Source: Comamonadaceae bacterium
Lineage (GTDB): Bacteria > Pseudomonadota > Gammaproteobacteria > Burkholderiales > Burkholderiaceae_C
DNA length: 34,927 nucleotides
Reading direction: 5' to 3'
NCBI GenBank assembly: GCA_003599455.1
Contig: QZKF01000071.1
Span: 1-34,927 of the forward strand
The stretch's first letter is position 1. Each line of letters starts with the position of its first letter. Made by a program: the position numbers and the translations under genes. Below the pieces are notes generated by a model. It did not search any database and had not been told where the DNA came from. It saw only the letters and a program-made list of their open reading frames with translations. This document shows, piece after piece, positions 28,812 through 34,927 of this stretch.

Positions 28812-29001
28812 TATGAAGCAGAACCTCGCCTTTGCTTTCGTCTACAACGCGCTGGGCATTCCGCTGGCTGCAGGCTTGCTGTATCCGTTCACCGGCTGGC
28901 TGCTCTCACCCATGATCGCGGCCCTGGCCATGAGCCTGAGCTCGGCTTCGGTGATCGGCAATGCGCTGCGGCTGCGCAGCGCTGCGATGCGGGAAGGATG
29001 A
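28801..29001 (+). pseudogene. Second C-terminal remnant of a P1B-type ATPase, opposite orientation
   Basis: From about 28801 the plus strand encodes [20 protein letters not shown] followed by [20 protein letters not shown] and [17 protein letters not shown]. This is again the last two helices of a copper-type P1B ATPase, with its own stop at 29001. It differs in sequence from the minus-strand fragment, for example [14 protein letters not shown] in place of LNPVVAGAA, so it comes from a different ATPase gene. All upstream domains are missing. Confidence 0.87.
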
Positions 29002-29039
29002 AGCGTTTGAAAATTGCTCGGTGCACTCTGCACCCAAAC

Positions 29040-29073
29040 AAAAAACCCTTTCGCCAGTCACGGTGAAAGGGTT
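29040..29073 (-). terminator. Terminator of the copK-like gene
   Basis: On the minus strand a 12-position stem (29062-29073 with 29044-29055, one wobble) and loop of 6 bases is followed by six T (complement of the A run 29040-29045). It lies about 50 bases beyond the stop of the gene at 29125. Confidence 0.82.
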
Positions 29074-29124
29074 CGCGTGTCACGGCCGCAGCCGGTTTGT
29101 GTCTTTTGAAAGCTGCTTGAATCC

Positions 29125-29409
29125 TCAGTTGCCGTGGCCCTTGTTCAGCAGAGAGTTCAAACGCGCGACTTCGTTGCCCACTGTCGAAATGCTTTTTCCG
29201 TCGGCCGTCTGGACGACCTCATCCTTGCCGAGGTGAATCACGCTTCCGAACTTGCTTTCCTTGGCCATCAGTCCGTCCTGGAAGACGTAGAGCGTTTCAC
29301 CGTTTTGCAGTGCGATGACCTGTTTGGCTTCCGACCGGGCGGCATCCATGGCAAAGGCGGGGGCCACGGCGGCCAGTGAAAGGATGAGGATGTTGAGCTT
29401 GCGAATCAT
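29125..29409 (-). CDS. CopK-like periplasmic copper-resistance protein
   Basis: This 94-residue protein has a Sec signal peptide (MIRKLNILILSLAAVAPAFA) and a mature part of about 74 residues that follows CopK of Cupriavidus metallidurans. Shared blocks are YVFQDGLMAKESKFG, TADGKSIS and VGNEVARL, ending in KGHGN. In CopK, four methionines bind Cu(I). At the positions I align, this protein has Lys, Leu, Val and Thr, with only one nearby Met (GLM), so Cu(I) binding may be weak or lost. AAGGAG lies 6 bases before the start. It lies between ATPase remnants and the mer genes. The family is likely, the function less so. Confidence 0.82.
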   Translation of the reverse strand: MIRKLNILILSLAAVAPAFAMDAARSEAKQVIALQNGETLYVFQDGLMAKESKFGSVIHLGKDEVVQTADGKSISTVGNEVARLNSLLNKGHGN

Positions 29410-29535
29410 GGAGGTCTCCTTGGATGACGATCACATCGTCCGAATGAATCGATGCGGTACAGCGTACGAATCCAATGTAGCGATGCACCCATGACCGGCA
29501 GCTTGCGAGCGCATTACATCTTGGTCAGCGCAACG

Positions 29536-29760
29536 TCAGGCTGACTTGCAGCAGCTCAATGGGCCGCCCTCTTGAATCGACGGGCAAGGCACGGTTCCGT
29601 ACGAGCAGTACACGCAGCAGTCGCCAGCCTTGGGTCGCAGGACTGCGTGGCATTTGTTGCACTCATAGAACCATTGGCAAGCGTCGGTGGGCATGGCTTC
29701 AGGCTTGGCATGCCCGCACTGTGGACAGGTCAGAACAGACTCCAGAACCACCCAGGTCAC
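29536..29760 (-). CDS. GDCCVxC domain small cysteine-rich protein
   Basis: This 74-residue protein starts with GTG at 29760, overlapping the merP stop by 4 bases (GTGA). It has a zinc-ribbon-like start (LTCPQCGHAKPE), then ECNKCHAVLRP and the family motif GDCCVYCSYGTVPCP, with further cysteines at the end (SCCKS). Such proteins occur behind merTP in many proteobacteria, and some homologues carry selenocysteine in the motif. The role may be soft-metal (Hg) binding; this is inferred from the cysteines and position. Confidence 0.85.
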   Translation of the reverse strand: MTWVVLESVLTCPQCGHAKPEAMPTDACQWFYECNKCHAVLRPKAGDCCVYCSYGTVPCPSIQEGGPLSCCKSA

Positions 29761-30038
29761 TGCTTGGCTCCCAAGACAGTCGACGGGAAGCCAGCGTCCT
29801 TGGTCGCCTGCGTGATGCTCACCAGTGCCACCTTGGCGTCGTCGTAGATGACCGTGGTCTCCCGCTTCTCCAGATTGGACTTCACATCGATCACGCCGCC
29901 CAGCTTCGTCAGCGCCTTCTTGACCGTGATGGGACACGTCGCGCAGGTCATGCCTGGGACGGACAGCGTGACGGTTTGCTGCGTTGCCCACGCGGGTGCG
30001 CTCAAGGCAAAGCCCATCGCGATCACGAGGTGTTTCAT
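29757..30038 (-). CDS. merP: Periplasmic mercury-binding protein MerP
   Basis: MerP (93 residues) carries Hg(II) in the periplasm and passes it to MerT. A signal peptide (MKHLVIAMGFALSAPAWA) precedes a heavy-metal-associated domain with the metal motif GMTCATCPITVKKAL. AAAGGG lies about 9 bases before the start at 30038. It follows merT by 14 bases and its stop overlaps the GDCCVxC gene. Confidence 0.95.
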   Translation of the reverse strand: MKHLVIAMGFALSAPAWATQQTVTLSVPGMTCATCPITVKKALTKLGGVIDVKSNLEKRETTVIYDDAKVALVSITQATKDAGFPSTVLGAKQ

Positions 30039-30052
30039 GGAAAGCCCTTTCA

Positions 30053-30427
30053 TCAATAAAACCAGTGAGCGATGAGCGGAAATCCCATTGCTGCGACGAG
30101 CAGAAGAACCACCACGCCGAAGAGCATCTTGTAGGCGCGGCCGACGCCTGGAATCGCACAGACCTGGTCTGGTTCGCATGCGCCTGCAGGTCTCCAGATC
30201 TTGCGTGCGGCGAGGAACAGCGCCACCAGCGCCACACCGATGAAGAGCGGCTGGTAGGGCTCCAAGGCCGTCAGGTGGCTGATCCAGGCACCCGAGATAC
30301 CCACCATGATCAACACCAGAGGACCCAGGCAGCAGGCCGAAGCAAACAGGGCCGCGAGGCCTCCCGTCAGCAAGGCAATGCCTGCGTGTTCGTTCGTTGA
30401 ATCAGAAGTGCTGGGTTGTGGTTGCAT
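30053..30427 (-). CDS. merT: Mercuric transporter MerT
   Basis: MerT (124 residues) is an inner-membrane protein with three helices that brings Hg(II) into the cytoplasm. Cys32-Cys33 lie in the first helix ([19 protein letters not shown]) and Cys84/Cys90 in the cytoplasmic loop ([12 protein letters not shown]). The protein continues with [17 protein letters not shown], as in Tn501 MerT. No other ATG or GTG start exists upstream of the first helix, and the ATG at 30427 lies about 7 bases beyond the -10 element, so the mRNA seems to be leaderless. Confidence 0.95.
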   Translation of the reverse strand: MQPQPSTSDSTNEHAGIALLTGGLAALFASACCLGPLVLIMVGISGAWISHLTALEPYQPLFIGVALVALFLAARKIWRPAGACEPDQVCAIPGVGRAYKMLFGVVVLLLVAAMGFPLIAHWFY

Positions 30428-30433
30428 GCAGTA

Positions 30434-30464
30434 ACCTTAAGACCGTACCCAAGTACGGAGTCAA
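30434..30464 (-). promoter_or_regulatory. mer operator-promoter (MerR-controlled)
   Basis: On the minus strand, TTGACT (30464-30459) and TAAGGT (30439-30434) are separated by 19 bases that contain the dyad CCGTAC-TTGG-GTACGG. This is the classic mercury-type MerR promoter with its over-long spacer, which Hg-bound MerR untwists to activate. It drives merT-merP and lies just before merR in the other direction. Confidence 0.93.
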
Positions 30465-30469
30465 GCGGC

Positions 30470-30898
30470 ATGATCAACAACCGAAACCCCACCGAATCCA
30501 CCATGACCATTGGTGGTCTGGCGCAGGCCGCCGATGTGAACGTCGAGACGATCCGGTTTTATCAGCGCAAGGGCCTGATGCCTGAACCGGTGCGCCCATC
30601 GGGTGGGATTCGGCGCTACGCAGAGGCGGACCGTTCGCGCCTCCATTTCATCAAGACCGCCCAGCGTCTTGGATTCAGTCTGGACGAGATTGCCGAGCTG
30701 CTTCAACTCGACGACGGTTCCAGTTGTGCCCAGGCCCGAACCAAGGCCGAGGTCAAACTCGCCGATGTGCGGAGCAAGCTCGTGGAGCTGCACCGAATGG
30801 AAGAGGCACTCGAAGGACTGATTCGCCTATGTGGCGCAACCAGGGGCAAGGTGCGCTGTCCAATGATCGTGGCCTTGAAGGACAACGCAACCGCTTGA
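30470..30898 (+). CDS. merR: Mercury-responsive regulator MerR
   Basis: MerR (142 residues) has the winged helix ([20 protein letters not shown] and [16 protein letters not shown]) and a dimerisation helix. The three Hg ligands are Cys86, Cys121 and Cys130, with the same spacing (35 and 9) as Cys82, Cys117 and Cys126 of Tn501 MerR. This supports Hg(II) specificity. The start at 30470 lies 5 bases beyond the divergent -35 of the mer promoter. It is convergent with the CusF-like gene. Confidence 0.95.
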   Translation: MINNRNPTESTMTIGGLAQAADVNVETIRFYQRKGLMPEPVRPSGGIRRYAEADRSRLHFIKTAQRLGFSLDEIAELLQLDDGSSCAQARTKAEVKLADVRSKLVELHRMEEALEGLIRLCGATRGKVRCPMIVALKDNATA

Positions 30899-30947
30899 AA
30901 CAAGCGATCCTGGCTGGCCGTCAACCCAGTGGGTCAGCAGATCAACA

Positions 30948-31310
30948 TCATTTTCCGGGCTTGATGTCGGTGACGACCATCTTGCCGGCTTCCTGAATGA
31001 CGATGAACTGGATCTTGTCTCCCACCTGAACCTTGTCCAGCATGGCTTTGTCCTTGACGTTGAACACCATGGACATGGGGGGCATGTCCATGTGCTTGAT
31101 CTCGCCGTGCTTGATGGTGATCTTGCTGTTTTCTTTGTCGATCTTGCGAATCTCGCCGTCGGTCATACTTGGTGCAGCGGCTGTGGACGCCTTGCCCTGA
31201 TCCATGCCCATCTTGCCGTGGTCCATGGTCATTTGTGCCAGTGCGGGCCCGGTCAGTGCGAACGAGAGCGCGACGGCTGATGCCGCCAAAATCGTGTTGA
31301 GTTGTTTCAT
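30948..31310 (-). CDS. CusF-like periplasmic copper-binding protein
   Basis: This 120-residue protein has a signal peptide (cleaved near ALA-QMT) and a Met/His-rich linker (MTMDHGKMGMDQGK). A CusF/CopB-type OB-fold domain follows: ITIKHGEIKHMDMPPMSMVF, then VGDKIQFIV. In CusF, His36, Trp44, Met47 and Met49 bind Cu(I)/Ag(I). Here His68, Met76, Met79 and Met81 occupy those places, so the tryptophan is replaced by methionine. AGGAAC lies before the start. It probably carries Cu(I) to an efflux system. It is the downstream member of the copper gene group on the minus strand. Confidence 0.88.
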   Translation of the reverse strand: MKQLNTILAASAVALSFALTGPALAQMTMDHGKMGMDQGKASTAAAPSMTDGEIRKIDKENSKITIKHGEIKHMDMPPMSMVFNVKDKAMLDKVQVGDKIQFIVIQEAGKMVVTDIKPGK

Positions 31311-31367
31311 GTCATGTTCCTCAAAGGACGTGTGCGAGTTGGTAGATGGGGGAACTGGATATCTGGC

Positions 31368-31859
31368 TTACTGGTTAGCCACTTTGATCTGGCCCTTCAT
31401 GCCCGCGTCGTAGTGACCAGGGTGAAGGCAGGCAAAGTCAACAACACCGCCTTTGGTGAAGCGCCAGATGACTTCGCCTTTCTGGCCAGACTTCAATGAG
31501 ATTTTGTTGGCCTCGTTATGTTCCATGCCCGGAAACTTTTTCATGACTTCGTAGTGCTCCTTCAATTCCTGCTCGGTGCCCAGGCTGAATTCATGCGGCA
31601 CTTTGCCGGAGTTGGTGACGACGAAGCGGACCGTTTCGCCCTTCTTCACAGCCACGAGTGCCGGAGTAAAGCGCATGCTGTCTGCAGCATCGACCTGGAT
31701 CGTTCGGGTGGCTTTGCTTGCGACACCGGGCTCGCCGATCGGAGATTCGCCATGGCCTCCAGCGTGTTTACCTGCTGCGGTGGCGGCCGATGCAGCCAGC
31801 AAGGCAGCAACGAACAAAAGACTGGAGCGCTTGGAAAGAAGGGCTTGGGTGAAGATCAT
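31368..31859 (-). CDS. CopI-like cupredoxin
   Basis: The 163-residue protein has a signal peptide (cleaved near ATAAG), a short His/Gly segment (KHAGGHGESP) and a cupredoxin domain. Type 1 copper ligands are His89 (KVPHEFSLG) and Cys144, His149 and Met154 in DFACLHPGHYDAGMKG. This fits CopI and related periplasmic cupredoxins that give copper tolerance in beta-proteobacteria such as Rubrivivax. It lies between the multicopper oxidase and the CusF-like gene. Confidence 0.88.
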   Translation of the reverse strand: MIFTQALLSKRSSLLFVAALLAASAATAAGKHAGGHGESPIGEPGVASKATRTIQVDAADSMRFTPALVAVKKGETVRFVVTNSGKVPHEFSLGTEQELKEHYEVMKKFPGMEHNEANKISLKSGQKGEVIWRFTKGGVVDFACLHPGHYDAGMKGQIKVANQ

Positions 31860-31922
31860 GTGAACTCTCTGGTCTGGTGGATTGAAAAAGCAAGTGGGAT
31901 AAATGTGTGAAGAAGGCTCGGT

Positions 31923-33311
31923 TCAGTGCTGCATGCCTTTGCCCGTGGGCTTGACCGCTGTGCCCATGGCCGGGGTCTTGTCTGCGCTGGCCTTGGGCCT
32001 GACCGCGGGCAACGGCGCACCGGTCCATTCGTGCGCAACAGTGCCTTCGGGGAACTTGTACGGGCCCGGGTCCTTGTAGTCGCCCGGCTTCTGATCCTTG
32101 CGCACCTTGAACACGGTGAACATGCCACCCATCTCCAAGGGGCCGAACTGCCCCGTGCCGGTCATCATGGGCGCGGTGTTGTCGGGGATGGGCATCTGCA
32201 TTTCGCCCATGTCGGCCATGCCGCGTTCACCCATCAGCATGTAGTCGGGCACCACTTTCTGGATCTTGTTGACCAGGCCGCGGTGGTCCACGCCGATCAT
32301 GGTGGGCACATCGTGGCCCATGGCGTTCATGGTGTGGTGGCTCTTGTGGCAGTGCATGGCCCAGTCGCCTTCCTCATCGGCGATCAGCTCGATCTGGCGC
32401 ATCTGTCCCACGGCCACGTCGGTGGTCACTTCATACCAGCGCGTGTTCGGTGGCGTCGGGCCGCCGTCGGTGCCGGTCACCAGAAACTCGTGCCCGTGCA
32501 GATGAATCGGGTGGTTGGTCATGGTGAGGTTGCCCACACGAATCCGGACGCGGTCGTTCAGACGCACGTTGAGTGTGTCGATCGCGGGAAACACCCGGCT
32601 GTTCCAGCACCAGATGTTGAAGTCCAGCATCGTGTTGATCTTGGGTGTCTTGCTGCCGGGCTCCACATCAAACGCATTGAGCAGGAAGCAGAAGTCGCGG
32701 TCCACCTCGCTGATGTGGGGGTGCTTGGTCTTGGGGTGCGTGACCCACATGCCCATCATGCCCATGGCCATCTGGACCATTTCGTCCGCGTGGGGGTGGT
32801 ACATGAAGGTGCCCGGGCGGCGCGCTTCAAATTCGTACACGAAGGTCTTGCCCACGGGAATGGCGGGCTGGTTGAGACCACCCACACCATCCATGCCGCT
32901 GGGCAGGCGCTGGCCGTGCCAGTGGATGGTGGTGTGCTCGGGCAGCTTGTTGGTGACGAAGATGCGCACGCGATCACCCTCGACCACTTCGATGGTCGGG
33001 CCGGGGCTCTGGCCGTTGTAGCCCCACATGTTGACCTTGAAACCCGGTGAGACCTCGCGCACCACCGGTTCGGCCACCAGGTGGAATTCCTTGACACCGT
33101 TGTTCATCTTCCAGGGCAGGGTCCAGCCGTTGAGCGTGACCACCGGGTTGTAGGGCCTGCCGGTGGTGGGAATCAACGGGGGAGCCGTGTCCACGGATGT
33201 CTGGTAGACAGGCTCGGGCAAAGCGGCCATGGCAGAGCGCGCAACCGCCAGCCCGGCCACCGAAGCGGCAGCACCCGCGAAAAATTGCCGACGTGAATTG
33301 AGGAGACTCAT
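31923..33311 (-). CDS. Multicopper oxidase, copper resistance type
   Basis: This 462-residue exported oxidase carries a Tat signal (NSRRQFFAGAAASVAGLAVA). The four copper motifs are HWHG (130-133), HPHAD (172-176), HPIHLHGH (267-274) and HCHKSHHTM with Met331 as the axial ligand. It probably oxidises Cu(I) to less toxic Cu(II) in the periplasm. The C-terminal 80 residues are Met-rich (MADMGEMQMPIPDN and others), a copper-binding feature. It differs from the long CopA/PcoA type in having only about 460 residues. It shares a strand and spacing with the TolC-like gene and the cupredoxin. Confidence 0.93.
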   Translation of the reverse strand: MSLLNSRRQFFAGAAASVAGLAVARSAMAALPEPVYQTSVDTAPPLIPTTGRPYNPVVTLNGWTLPWKMNNGVKEFHLVAEPVVREVSPGFKVNMWGYNGQSPGPTIEVVEGDRVRIFVTNKLPEHTTIHWHGQRLPSGMDGVGGLNQPAIPVGKTFVYEFEARRPGTFMYHPHADEMVQMAMGMMGMWVTHPKTKHPHISEVDRDFCFLLNAFDVEPGSKTPKINTMLDFNIWCWNSRVFPAIDTLNVRLNDRVRIRVGNLTMTNHPIHLHGHEFLVTGTDGGPTPPNTRWYEVTTDVAVGQMRQIELIADEEGDWAMHCHKSHHTMNAMGHDVPTMIGVDHRGLVNKIQKVVPDYMLMGERGMADMGEMQMPIPDNTAPMMTGTGQFGPLEMGGMFTVFKVRKDQKPGDYKDPGPYKFPEGTVAHEWTGAPLPAVRPKASADKTPAMGTAVKPTGKGMQH

Positions 33312-33332
33312 GTTGTTTTTCTTTCGATGCGA

Positions 33333-34442
33333 TCAGTGGCCAGCGGCGGCAGCGGGCTCACCGCCTCCACCGCCCAGAGAGACAAAGCTGTCGGGCGCAC
33401 CGCCTTGAAGAACCCACTGCAGATCGGTCTCTGCGATCCAGAAGTCCCGCTGAGCTTCGATGGCACTGGCCACCGCTTGTGACTGGCTGGAAACCTCACC
33501 CAACAGGTCCCACACGCTCTTGAGCATGCCGTTGTAGTGAAGAACGGTTTCTTCGGTGATGAACTCTCGAACCTTCAGCACTTCTTCGCGCGCACTTACG
33601 GCCAGTGCGTGGCTGGAGAGGTAGGCCTGGCGAGCGAGGCGGGCGTTGGCGCCATTGCGCATGCCCTCGGCGCGCGGCAGTTGTGCAGCAATGGCCGCGG
33701 TGCGCCCATCCAGCACTTGTTGGGACAAGGCTTGGACCGGCACATCGGGCAGACGGTCAGGCAGCGCAACAGTGCTGTGCCTGCCGGTGAGGCCCAAAGT
33801 TTTGATGAGTGAGGCTTCGGCCTGCGTGGCGGCGTTCTGTGCGCGTCGCACGTTCATCTTGGCGGATGACTGAGCTAGTTGAACCTGAGCCTGCTGGAGC
33901 TTGCTCCAATTGCCCACACTCACCATGCGGCGACCCAGCTCGTTGCCGGCCTCGGCGGCGTCCAGCGTATCGCGGTGCTGTTTGAGAATCTGGCGCGCGG
34001 CCACTGCCTGAAACCAGGCCTTGCGGCCTTGAGCGGCGACTTCCAGCAGCTCGTCCATATCCTCTACCTTGCGCTGATGGATGGGATCAAGCTCGGCCCA
34101 TTGGCCTTTGGCAATCAAATCCACGTTGGCCGTACCGATCCTGTTCATGGGTTTGACCAAATCCAGGTGGGCCCGCCAGGCCTGGCGCACGGCGTCTTCA
34201 GCCGTCATGAGGCTCAGGCTGGGAGACGCCAACTCCTGACCTGCTGCAGCGGGAACGTTCTCTTTTTCCCACTTGAGGATGTCGGCATGGCCGCGTTTGA
34301 ACTGCCCCACGGCGTCGTTGGCTTCGCGCCAGTTCTTCTCGGCAGGGGCCGGTGCGATCTGGGCGGAAACGACCATGGGGAGTGCCAACACGCCCAGAAC
34401 GATGGCCCGCAGTGCAGAGGAAGGGTAACGTCGATGAATCAC
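33333..34442 (-). CDS. TolC-family outer-membrane efflux protein
   Basis: The protein of 369 residues has a signal peptide ([16 protein letters not shown]) and then long amphipathic helices typical of TolC/CusC channel proteins. Examples are [20 protein letters not shown], with [20 protein letters not shown] as the usual efflux helix, and a repeat of it at [20 protein letters not shown]. The start is GTG at 34442, supported by AGGAG 8 bases before; a longer frame to 34502 has no such site. It is the first gene of the minus-strand copper group. No membrane-fusion or RND pump gene is in the window. It may act with the oxidase or with another pump. Confidence 0.83.
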   Translation of the reverse strand: MIHRRYPSSALRAIVLGVLALPMVVSAQIAPAPAEKNWREANDAVGQFKRGHADILKWEKENVPAAAGQELASPSLSLMTAEDAVRQAWRAHLDLVKPMNRIGTANVDLIAKGQWAELDPIHQRKVEDMDELLEVAAQGRKAWFQAVAARQILKQHRDTLDAAEAGNELGRRMVSVGNWSKLQQAQVQLAQSSAKMNVRRAQNAATQAEASLIKTLGLTGRHSTVALPDRLPDVPVQALSQQVLDGRTAAIAAQLPRAEGMRNGANARLARQAYLSSHALAVSAREEVLKVREFITEETVLHYNGMLKSVWDLLGEVSSQSQAVASAIEAQRDFWIAETDLQWVLQGGAPDSFVSLGGGGGEPAAAAGH

Positions 34443-34501
34443 TGATTTGCTCCTGTTCAACTGTTTCAAGCTGGGGGCAGTGTGCAAAAGGCCAGCCGTC
34501 A

Positions 34502-34538
34502 CGAACCTGTCGGTTTCATTACAAAGTTGTCAGGTTCG
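34502..34538. promoter_or_regulatory. Divergent copper-response region with cop box
   Basis: TTACAA-AG-TTGTCA (34519-34532) is a CusR/CopR-type box. It is nested between the inverted arms CGAACCTG (34502-34509) and CAGGTTCG (34531-34538). The region lies between the TolC-like gene (-) and the response regulator (+), so it probably controls both. Confidence 0.65.
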
Positions 34539-34582
34539 GTTGCAATGGGCCGCTGGCAGTGAAAATCGCCGCAGGAGTGAAT

Positions 34583-34927
34583 GTGAAAATCTTGATTGTT
34601 GAAGACGAACGCAAAACGGGTGAGTACCTGTGTATGGGACTGCGCGAGGCGGGCTACGCGGTTGAGCTGCTCAACAACGGTGTGGACGGATTGCACCAGG
34701 CGCTGGAGGGCGACCACGACCTCATCATTCTGGACGTCATGCTGCCTGGCATGGACGGCTGGCAGGTGCTCAGAGGTCTGCGTGCCCAGGGTCGAGAGAT
34801 GCCGGTGCTCTTCCTGACCGCCAAAGATCATGTGGACGACCGCGTCAAGGGTCTGGAGCTCGGAGCGGACGACTATCTGGTCAAGCCGTTTTCGTTCTCC
34901 GAGCTGTTGGCCAGGGTGCGCACCATC
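34583..34927 (+). CDS. CopR/CusR-type response regulator (5' part)
   Basis: The visible 115 residues are a receiver domain of an OmpR-class regulator. It starts [16 protein letters not shown] and has the phospho-acceptor Asp51 in [17 protein letters not shown], Thr79 and Lys101 ([17 protein letters not shown]). The start is GTG at 34583 with AGGAG 5 bases upstream; an ATG two bases earlier is directly followed by a stop. It matches CusR/CopR/IrlR heavy-metal regulators. It is divergent from the copper genes and probably activates them through the cop box. The DNA-binding half and any sensor kinase lie beyond the window. Confidence 0.9.
   Translation, partial: MKILIVEDERKTGEYLCMGLREAGYAVELLNNGVDGLHQALEGDHDLIILDVMLPGMDGWQVLRGLRAQGREMPVLFLTAKDHVDDRVKGLELGADDYLVKPFSFSELLARVRTI

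Noticed and set aside
28282..34927. Second attachment site (copy of the tRNA 3' end) or integrase
   Set aside because: I looked for a repeat of the T-arm and acceptor sequence and for a recombinase in the metal region and found neither, so no att site is listed.

Overview
The window reads as a high-GC beta-proteobacterial chromosome, most likely order Burkholderiales and possibly family Comamonadaceae (Hydrogenophaga/Acidovorax-like). The clues are several Bug-type solute receptors, a complete iscRSUA-hscBA-fdx operon followed by dnaQ, and the flavour of the CHR and CopK/CopI-type metal genes. The genus is inferred from gene content, not computed.

Positions 1-6463 hold a small-acid catabolic block. 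It contains the 3' end of a citrate-synthase/citryl-CoA-lyase family gene, a class III CoA-transferase, two Bug (tripartite tricarboxylate) receptors, a DctP-type TRAP receptor, a GntR/UTRA regulator with a good palindrome next to its start, and a LigI-like amidohydrolase. No permease genes for any of the three receptors lie in the window. Positions 6509-8569 (minus strand) hold a LysE exporter, a small unknown protein and an EamA permease with a striking histidine-rich tail.

Positions 8669-13045 form an extended chromate-resistance operon: chrB, chrA, a degenerate superoxide dismutase-rhodanese fusion, a stand-alone ChrB C-terminal domain and a secreted metallo-beta-lactamase-fold protein. 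The genes are tightly packed and several are coupled by ATGA overlaps. Converging on it are a HupE/UreJ-type protein with an EF-hand loop and a TPR lipoprotein-like or secreted protein. A 51-residue secreted peptide gene (15560-15715) and a bidirectional terminator follow.

Positions 15772-21815 are ordinary chromosome: an acyl-CoA synthetase, an alpha/beta hydrolase, DUF3820, a DEDDy exonuclease, DUF6172 and uvrB. Positions 21854-28225 carry the isc operon and dnaQ. A near-consensus type 1 IscR site precedes iscR, and a terminator-like hairpin sits directly in front of hscB.

A tRNA-Val(CAC) gene at 28282-28356 marks an abrupt change. Downstream the sequence looks less GC-rich and consists of metal-resistance genes with truncated remnants: two P1B-ATPase C-terminal fragments placed back to back, a copK-like gene, a mer segment (merR, merT, merP and a GDCCVxC protein, but no merA), a CusF-like protein, a CopI-like cupredoxin, a multicopper oxidase, a TolC-like protein and the start of a CopR-type response regulator. 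This looks like a mosaic heavy-metal island whose left edge is at the tRNA; the right edge lies outside the window.
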